DNA of 64,000 nt from Oreocharis arfaki (taxonomy: Eukaryota > Chordata > Aves > Passeriformes > Paramythiidae): positions 248,001 to 312,000 of the forward strand of contig VZRR01010248.1 of the NCBI GenBank assembly GCA_013398015.1, given 5' to 3'. Position 1 is the stretch's first letter. Each line of letters begins with the position of its first letter. Made by a program: the position numbers and the translations under genes. This document shows, piece by piece, positions 56,331 to 64,000 of the stretch. The notes beneath the pieces were generated by a model that made no database searches, was not told the DNA's origin, and saw only the letters and a list, made by a program, of their open reading frames with translations.

Positions 56331-58275
56331 AGATTTCTATTTGAAAATCTTATATTTAGCCTCACTTTTAAGTAAACCTAGATACATGACTCACATAAAT
56401 AACCCCTGAACAAAAGTTATCCTGTTTCACCTTTAAAAAAAAACGTAATTTGTCACAGGGAAACAGCAATATCCTCCCATAACTTCAGCTATATATAAGT
56501 TTTCCCAGTCAATATTTTTCTATACACAAAGAGTAAACATTGAAGTAAGCAAAAATGCTTAAAAGCTACAATAAAGTTTATTCTTTTTGTATTAGTGTTG
56601 TTTCATTTTTGTCTTTAGTAAGCAGGATACTTCCAATAGCAGACAGCACAAGGGCTGAGATGACGACATCTCTGCATTTGCATAGAGCATAGTTTCAAGT
56701 ATTTGCAGAGAATAGGCAGACTGTATCAAAGATGCATTAATATAGGAATGGAAAAACAGGATCAGCACTTCACTTTTAGCTAAATCTGAAATTCTTATTT
56801 TTTGGGATCATTTCTGCTGTAGAAAGCTAAATTATAGGGGCAGTAGGGATATACATGCTTAGCTTTCTAGTGTTTCCTACAATTCTTGTACTTTTTCTAA
56901 AAAAAACCCCAACCAAACAAAACCCAAACAGAAACTCTGAAACCTTCACTTTATAATACCCTATTACAGTTCATCTGGAGAAGGACTATCAGGAAGAACA
57001 GCATCTTTGTAATCTCGTTCTTAGTTAGCAGACAGACTTCTGAAAATTCAAATGTTTATCAGTAATTAATCTGCCAAAACAACCCAGTAACAAGAATAGT
57101 CTAACAAAAGGACAAGTTTGTGCCACAGGTATTCATGGAAAAAGCTAGATTCCAAGATCAGGCAGAGAGTGCCAATTTTGACTTTCTCTGATAATGTCCC
57201 GACAATACAATATATGCCCCAGTTTCTTTCCTGACATTTCCCTGTATTCATATAGGTTAAGAGCCTTGCTCCCAATAAATGTAGCAAGAGCCATAGTCCT
57301 AGCTGGGCAATGGTGCTGAAGAACCGAGAGATGACCCTTTGATGGAGATGCATATGAAATAATGGGCTTCTTTCTAGACTTATTTGAATAAAAGAACTAC
57401 TCTTATCAAAGTAACAAAGGGATAAGCCTAAATGCTGAAAAGTGGGAAGTGCAAGAATGAAAGCTGCATGTGAAATCCCAGCTCATTCCCTTCATCTACA
57501 ATGCTGAAATTCCAATTTTGTTAATATGATCGATTTTCCCCAAGAGCTCTGTCTCCCTGACAGGACAGAGTGCACAGGAAAGGAGGAGCTGACCAACATT
57601 TTGACCCTCACCGCTGGGTGAGTGACAATGGCTTATTGCCAGAATACACATATGTACATAACAGCACAAACATCCAAAGCCTAGCACTGAATTATGCAGG
57701 ACACTAATCACTTCCAAAGAAAAGTGACCACACCTTTCCCTGTAGCTGAAGATTGGATTCAAAGCATTAATTTAAGATGTATATGCAAATTTAGGAAGAG
57801 TGCTTTGCCCATTGTCTTGTTCTTTTTATTTTCCCAGACAATCTTGGAAAAGCTCTTCCACAATCCCTCTCATTCTGAGCACATAGTCTCCCTTGACATC
57901 AAGTAGTAAGTTATGAGCAAATTCAGGTATCAAAGTATCCCAGTCACATTTTCAGTCGTATGGGAATGTTCAGCCAGCTGAGGTGAGCAGGCTGACCACT
58001 ACAGATCATAATTCCTGGGCTGTTCCTCCCTCTCATGGGAAAATAGCTAACTTTGCCTTTATAACACACAATCCACTACCCATCCCTGCACGCTTCTCAG
58101 GTGGCTGAAGTGCTCCCTTCACTCCCTGTTCTCAAGCACAGTCTCTGCTCTTCTGTGACTTCCCAAAATCTGAATCAAACCTTCCAGCAGGAGACATGGA
58201 TCCTTGCTGGCTACCCGACCAAGCCTCCTCAGGGTGCTCATCTGCCAGTCAGCTGCTGCATGGAGACTCAAGCAA

Positions 58276-58325
58276 AATCATAGGATCTTTTAGGCTGGCA
58301 AAGACCTTGAAGACCATTGACTCAT
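58276..58325 (-). mobile_element. short CR1 tail, probable
   Basis: Reads aaaatcataggatcttttag then gctggcaaagaccttgaag, resembling the reverse complement of a CR1 terminus. The sequence beyond it is not recognisable as CR1. Confidence 0.6.
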
Positions 58326-61300
58326 GGCAAGTGCTGTTTCTGACCTGCTCCAAGGCTTGCATCCATATGCTGTGCTGTATTCTGGTCCAATGCAGAGGTT
58401 GTATCAATGCTCATCTCCATCACCCACACCAAGGAAACCAGGTAGGACCGTATAGAGCAGAAAGGAGGACAACAAGCATTTGTGATGCACAATGGCAAAG
58501 AACTAGTGCAGCCCCTAATATGTGCCCAGCTTGCCACCGTTGTGTACTCAAACCAGGGGGCCCTCTTGAGCCCTTTTGGAGCCACCAGAATACAGATGTG
58601 AAGGCTCAGTCTGGACCCAAGGGTTTACCTGAAAAGGTTTGCAAGTTAAAATCTTGAAGCTTTGTGGAAGACATTTTCTTTCTTCCCTTTAACTGACCTG
58701 AATAATTTTCAAGGATACCGTTGTTATTGCAGATGTTTGGGTGGAGTTAAGTACTCTAAAATCAAGTCTTATAAAGTGAAATAATTGAACAAATGAAAAT
58801 TTGCATGAAATCCAACTCCTAAATTACTGCGCTTTCATTTGTGGCTCTCTTCACCTCTGGTAATTTCCTCCTTACAGGCTGATCATTTCTGCAAGGATAT
58901 ATCTCCAGAAACCAGCAGAGGAAACAGCAAGAAACCAAGAAATAATTGGCACAAAGACCCATAGACCCAAACAGTGTGAATGAAGTATGTGAGGCAGAGC
59001 AGTAGGCTTTCTGGAAGAGGCTGTGAATTTCTCTTGTTCTAGTTAATTTAATCCCTGTGTTTAGGCAGCGACCTACTCTGAATCTTTTCTTTCTTCTTTT
59101 GAAGCAGACTTTGAACCAGCTCCACTACGACAGATAAATGTGTTAATGGAAATCTGCAGTTGTGCCTTAATAGCTGGCAAATCAGTTGACATTTTAGTGC
59201 CCTTCTCGGAACACGCCGAGATGTCGGGTTTTAAAGCTACATTTTTTCTCTCACTACTAATTTCTGAACTACAAAGCAGAAATAAATTACTGCTGAAAAA
59301 TGACAGAATGGACCACATTGTACAGGAGACAAGATAAGTATGGGAATATTAACTATGTGCTATTTTACCTTATTCTAACATCTTTCAGCCAACTCCACAA
59401 TTCGTTCTAAAGCAACATTTTGCTATTTCAGTTATAAATTGAGTCCAAATTTTTCTGTCACATTTGAACAGAAACTAGATTTTTAAGCAAGCCTATTGGA
59501 ATGAATCACACTGAGATACTATGCAACGTGAATAACCTTTTTTTTGTCTCATCCCATTAGCTGATGAAAGCAAGTGAACAGTACTTGCTCTAGACAGTGC
59601 TAGCTATATGGGTCAGTTTTCATCTTTGGGTGTCACACAGCACCTCCATAGCAGAATGTTTAGATATAGGTCTCAGAACAAAGATATTTTTTAACTAAAC
59701 TACTCATTAAAATAATTCTGCAGATAATTGTACAGGGGAAAAAAATTCTCTTTCAAGAAAAAAAAGAAACAATCAAATTTCTAGCCATTATTTCGATCAG
59801 TTGTATCTCCATTATGTTCTAATAATCCTGCTCCATTAAACAAATAATGGGTTCCTTGATTTCTGCCATGACAGAAGTTACAGAAAAGTGTCATTTAGAA
59901 GCAAAATTGCTGATAAAATACCCAAGTCAAAGACTCTCTCCATAAGCGCATCAGGCTTAGCAGCAAAATAAACCCCCACAGGCCCATGAGGGGCACAAAG
60001 GTCATTTTGAGTGACACACTTCGCTTAGCTGGAGTCTTTGAAGATGTCAGGTAGAAGATAAGCTCCCTGCTGATAAATCCCACTCCCCTTCCTCTCGAAC
60101 CTTACAAACTAACCTGCAATCCAGGGTTTGACACCATTATCTTCCACCTAGATTAGGTCAGCCACTGCATGTGAACAGCTTATGTGAAGAGACAAAAATG
60201 AATGCACAAAGCCTGATGAACAAAAGTCCATTATGTTTTTGTATTTTGACCTTTTTTTCATCCCAAGATAATGGATTCAGAAGAAAGCACAGAAGACCAT
60301 TTGGTAAAAAGCAATGTGAAATATTTAACATTAACCAGAGCAGTGTGCGCTTGATGGAGATCTCCGAAAAGAAAGTGACAAATAAAACACAAGGACTTAA
60401 GTGAAAGTGATAATGAAATAGCAAAACAGGAATCTTCAGTAATTAACCAAAATATTCTCTGCCCCTGTTATGAAGACTGGTCTTGGTCTTGAGCTTGCAT
60501 GAGCAGCGACCTCAGGGATGGCTAACCAGCATGCAGGACACCGGGCACAGTTTGCTTGCACCTGTCCCCACGTCACAGGGCACTCCACACCAAGTCCCAG
60601 TGATGCACTTCAGAATGTGCCAGTAAGAGACGAAGTGGTATTAAATTTTCCTAATCACATTTTAGTTCAAAGCTGATGCACCTTGTCAGATGATCTTTGT
60701 ACCATCCAGTCAGATTTTGACAGGGTTCAGCTGCTGGTCATGTTTTGCTGTATTATATTACTGCTGTTGATGTTTTACTGAATCATATTTGCATCCATCC
60801 ACCAAATACGATTTTTTTAATGATTCATATTACTTTTTTAAAAACTATGATAACATTTCATAATTACATTCTGTCTTCATTTATGATAAAAGCAAGTTGC
60901 CATCTTCTCTCCCAAAGTTTGTAACACTGAAGACACATGGTTCTCTAGCTGACTCACTCTTCAAACCCTGATGTTTCTCATCTCCCAGTCCTGAGCAGTT
61001 TAAGGAATTCCATGTGTTCACAAATTTGACATTCAAATAAAACCTGCTGTACAGATGACATGCCAGCCTGTATCTGTATTGATACCTTCATAGCTATCTC
61101 TTCAGGTACTTTTTCCTCCAATCCTCCTACTAACCAAGCTTCCTGAGAGAAGAGAAACTCATTACTGACTTATTTTGGATTAGAGATTGTGCTTAAATGG
61201 TCATCATACAGTTTTTCTTAAGTGATTTCCCAGGATGAAAAACTTTCAAGGGTTCCAAGTCACTTTTCATAGCTTATATGAAAAACCCTGAGGGCCACAT

Positions 61301-63339
61301 TTGCCTATGCAGTAGCTGTGCTTCAGGTTGATGTGCAGTGTGTATGTGCCATGTCAGAGTCACGAGCGTGCAAAGTCTAAGGTGGTTTAATGGAGGCCGC
61401 CCCCAACCTCTCGTGCAAAACTCATGCATCAGCCGTTCTTAAAATACTTCTTGCAATGGAGTATCTTCCTTGATGAATTCTTGGGCAAGTAAAAGTTATA
61501 GGTGTATATCTAGATAGCAAGTCTAAAATAATAAACTGGATTTTTTTCTATTCTCTTTCAAACACAGGCCAGCTAATGTAACTTTAGCCATTAGCCATCC
61601 CATATCTTGTGAATTAGCAAAGGTGAAGCAAGAGGTCCTCAGACACCAGGCAAGCAGCTGTCTCTAGGATTAACGCAACTTTCACAAAGAGGAAAAAAAA
61701 CAGAGATGATGAAGTTTAAGTAAAATAAAGCTACTTTATTACACCATTCATATAGAGGTTTAGTACAGTTATGCAGAATATGAAGCTACACAAGATTCAT
61801 TTGTTCCTGCCCAGTCCTTGTCTTATTTTCTCTTTTGCCATGGAAAGTGATTTTCAGCTTATTTATTGCTGAAAATGGGTTTTCACCTCTATGTTAGCCT
61901 TTACTAGTTCAGCTGCTGTGTTTCTAAGCACTTTTGGGGACAGGGAGTAGATTTATTTCTGAATGACAACTGTCCTCCATATACCCATAACAACTACACT
62001 TTTAAACAATCAAGCAATCAAAAGGGAGACAGTGCAAAGGAGCACCTGGCAGTGCATATTTACATATTAAATATCTTATCCCTAACACCTGGATTTTGCC
62101 ATCCAGCTGGATACAAACAAAATTTAAATTGGACCTGAGAGCTTCTGTGCACAATGCAGCAAGATTGGTGGTCACTAAAACGGGTAGTTAAGAGTACACA
62201 TATGACCACTTATGACAAGTATTGATCTAAGCAGTTTATTTTTGGGGAGGTTTGTCAAAGCCTGTGTGCTCAGAACCTGTACTGTTCTAGGTCTTGGGAA
62301 GATGCAAGAGGATTCCTTGTCCTGAGAAATGTTCTTCATTGTGTTGACTAAATTGCTGGGAGATTTTGTCTTTTCTGGAGCAGATTAAAAATATTCTGGA
62401 CTTTCAAAATCCCTGATGTGGTGCTTCAGGTTTGTTCTTGATGTCCTAGGAACTGGTATACCAGCCTATACAAAAGCTGGTATCTTCACACAGCAGTGAT
62501 AGGCTCATTCACTTATTTCCCAAAGAAAACAACACACACATTTAATTCTTATGGTTAGCTTCTCAACCCTGGCACCCAAAGGAGGGACCTCAGGCCAATA
62601 ATAACAGAGCTGTAAAGAAGTAGCTTGATGTCTAAATCTTATTAGAAGCTAATCAACACTTCACCCTCCATAATTACCACTTCAGGCAAACATACGATTA
62701 CAATTATGTAAATCAATACAGGGCAAGTGCCTTCAGCTGGAAAACTAGTATCTATTTTTACAAAAGTGTTTTAGTCACTGATTCAGGTCATAAGTCAGGG
62801 TCAAAAAAAAAAAAATCTATAAAGTATTTCCCAAAAAGTACTTCTTTTTTCCCCCAGGTCAAATCATTAAAGCCCTGACAGCTTTCCTTTCTTCAAAGTG
62901 AAACATACCTTCATTTTGGCATTAGTTCTGGTTTCAGCTATCTAACACTCATAAATTTGAAGCATGAGATCCATTTAGCTTTTCCTGTAATAACCATTTT
63001 CCTTTCTTCTGATCATGTGAACTTTACATGTGTTTATCACAAGGCTGGCCATGGCAGTCAGCCACTTACCTCTCTAAGGGGCCAGCTCACAGCTGCACTG
63101 TCCTGGGGACTCACAAAAAGTGCCAGCATAGCTGCTAAAACAACCCCCATAAAGGTGCCAGTTGCCTTCCCTCTTTTAAGGAAGGCTGGAACACAAGCAG
63201 GCCTATGATAACACCCAGGTGTCAATGGCATCTGTTTGAACTTATCCAAAATAAGAGGAAATACATGTTCAAAAGATCTGCACATGTACAAGTCTACTCT
63301 AGGATGTGTATTATTTTACCCAGAACTTTAACCCCTCCT

Positions 63340-63405
63340 CCTCAAAACAAACAAACAAACAAAAACCAAACAAAAAACCCCCAACAAACAAACCAAAAAA
63401 CCCTC
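63340..63405. repeat. CAAA-type low-complexity tract
   Basis: Repeats of caaa and aaacc over about 65 bp. It explains the Asn/Lys/Gln-rich open frames in this area. Confidence 0.9.
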
Positions 63406-63460
63406 TTACTGCTGAAGCTGTTAGCCATGGGTTTGCTTTGTTTTGGGTTGTGTTTTTTTT

Positions 63461-63520
63461 AATTCTGATAAACACAGTAACACACTGGGTAATTCTTATA
63501 AACACAGTAACACAATAAAT
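63461..63520. repeat. 30-bp tandem duplication
   Basis: Two adjacent 30-base units start with aattct and share ataaacacagtaacaca; they differ mainly at their ends (ctgggt versus ataaat). Confidence 0.88.
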
Positions 63521-63602
63521 TGTTTATGTATCATAGCCTAAAGACATGTCGAGTATTCCACAATTTCAGCTGTTTATTAAAAAAGTATAAACACTGACAA
63601 GA

Positions 63603-63770
63603 CAGGCCCAGAGAAGCTGTGGATGCCCCATCCCTGGAGGTGTTTGAGGTCAGGTGGGACAGGGCGCTGAGCACCCTGGTCTAGTAGAAGGTGCCTCTGT
63701 CCATGGCAGGGGGTGGGAATAAGATGATATCTAAGGTCCCTTCCAACCCAAGCAATTCTATGATTCAAAT
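63603..63770 (+). mobile_element. CR1 LINE fragment, 3' end
   Basis: Contains agaagctgtggatgcccca, tccctggaggtgtttgaggt, gcaccctggtctagtagaag and a tail with ggtcccttccaacccaagc, aattctatgattc. It is a recent-looking CR1 terminus. Confidence 0.92.
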
Positions 63771-64000
63771 TAAGTCCATTCATCAGTAGTTTTCTGTGTA
63801 GCCATGAAGCCCAGAACAGAATTCACAGAAAATTTAAAGACAGACATACTATACCAGCTAAGGAATTGTTGTTAACTTGCTGTGGAATAGACATAATAGG
63901 CAAAAACTGTAGTCTGAATGCCTTAAAGTATGTGTGCCAGCCTAGGGAAGCAGGGAATACTTTTATTCTCCAACCCCAAACCAGCAGACATTTTCACAAA

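Larger units (their letters stand above)
54831..64000 (-). other. CHODL first intron (part)
   Basis: At least 9.2 kb upstream of the lectin exon on the minus strand. It holds two clear CR1 fragments, one short CR1 tail and simple repeats. I searched the minus strand for a signal-peptide exon ending in phase 1 before QKVC and found none, so exon 1 is probably beyond base 64000. Confidence 0.75.

Noticed and set aside
58196..58657. 153-codon plus-strand open frame
   Set aside because: It includes a CR1 tail, has no recognisable domain, and has an irregular composition rich in Cys, His and Gln. It is not supported as a gene.
63058..63291. Minus-strand frame with a hydrophobic, signal-like stretch (GVVLAAMLALFV) followed by a good gtaagt donor; considered as CHODL exon 1
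   Set aside because: The donor leaves phase 0, whereas the CHODL lectin exon needs phase 1. The residues do not resemble the known signal peptide or its VVSG end.

Overview
This is a vertebrate, almost certainly avian, nuclear genomic window. The evidence is AT-rich sequence with short exons in long introns, about ten truncated CR1 LINE retrotransposon copies (the dominant repeat of bird genomes) in both orientations, no mammalian-type SINEs, and two recognisable vertebrate genes. The species cannot be named from the sequence. It is not a prokaryotic or phage window. I found no operon, CRISPR array, tRNA or rRNA, and no undescribed gene system.

Gene 1, plus strand, 6074-39736: the 3' three quarters of TMPRSS15 (enteropeptidase, enterokinase). 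Nineteen exons can be chained with consistent splice phases into one open reading frame of about 795 codons. In order they encode CUB1, MAM, CUB2, the second LDL-receptor class A repeat, a short SRCR-like domain, and the complete trypsin-like protease domain (235 residues from the IVGG N-terminus). The upstream exons for the membrane anchor, SEA domain and first LDLR-A repeat are not found and should lie before base 1. Enteropeptidase is the brush-border type II membrane protease that activates trypsinogen.

Gene 2, minus strand, 44030-54830: CHODL (chondrolectin), all coding exons except the signal-peptide exon. The C-type lectin domain is split over two exons (54518-54830 and 53642-53799). 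It is followed by a stalk exon, a transmembrane exon and a terminal exon. A 48-bp phase-compatible exon at 50051-50098 looks like an in-frame cassette. The two genes converge tail to tail, with about 4.3 kb between stop codons holding both 3' UTRs. I recall the same TMPRSS15-CHODL neighbourhood from human chromosome 21.

Layout: 1-6073, TMPRSS15 intron with four CR1 pieces; 6074-39736, TMPRSS15; 39737-44029, shared 3' region; 44030-54830, CHODL; 54831-64000, the large first CHODL intron with further CR1 pieces and simple repeats. No promoter of either gene is in the window.

Points most worth checking: loss of the Arg96-98 basic patch of the enteropeptidase DDDDK-binding exosite with Lys99 kept; a GC-AG intron in TMPRSS15; the 48-bp CHODL cassette exon; a frame-breaking pseudo-exon at 25821-25866; and a local duplication carrying ambiguous bases at 35112-35390. 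Comparisons with human proteins are from memory, not from a database search.
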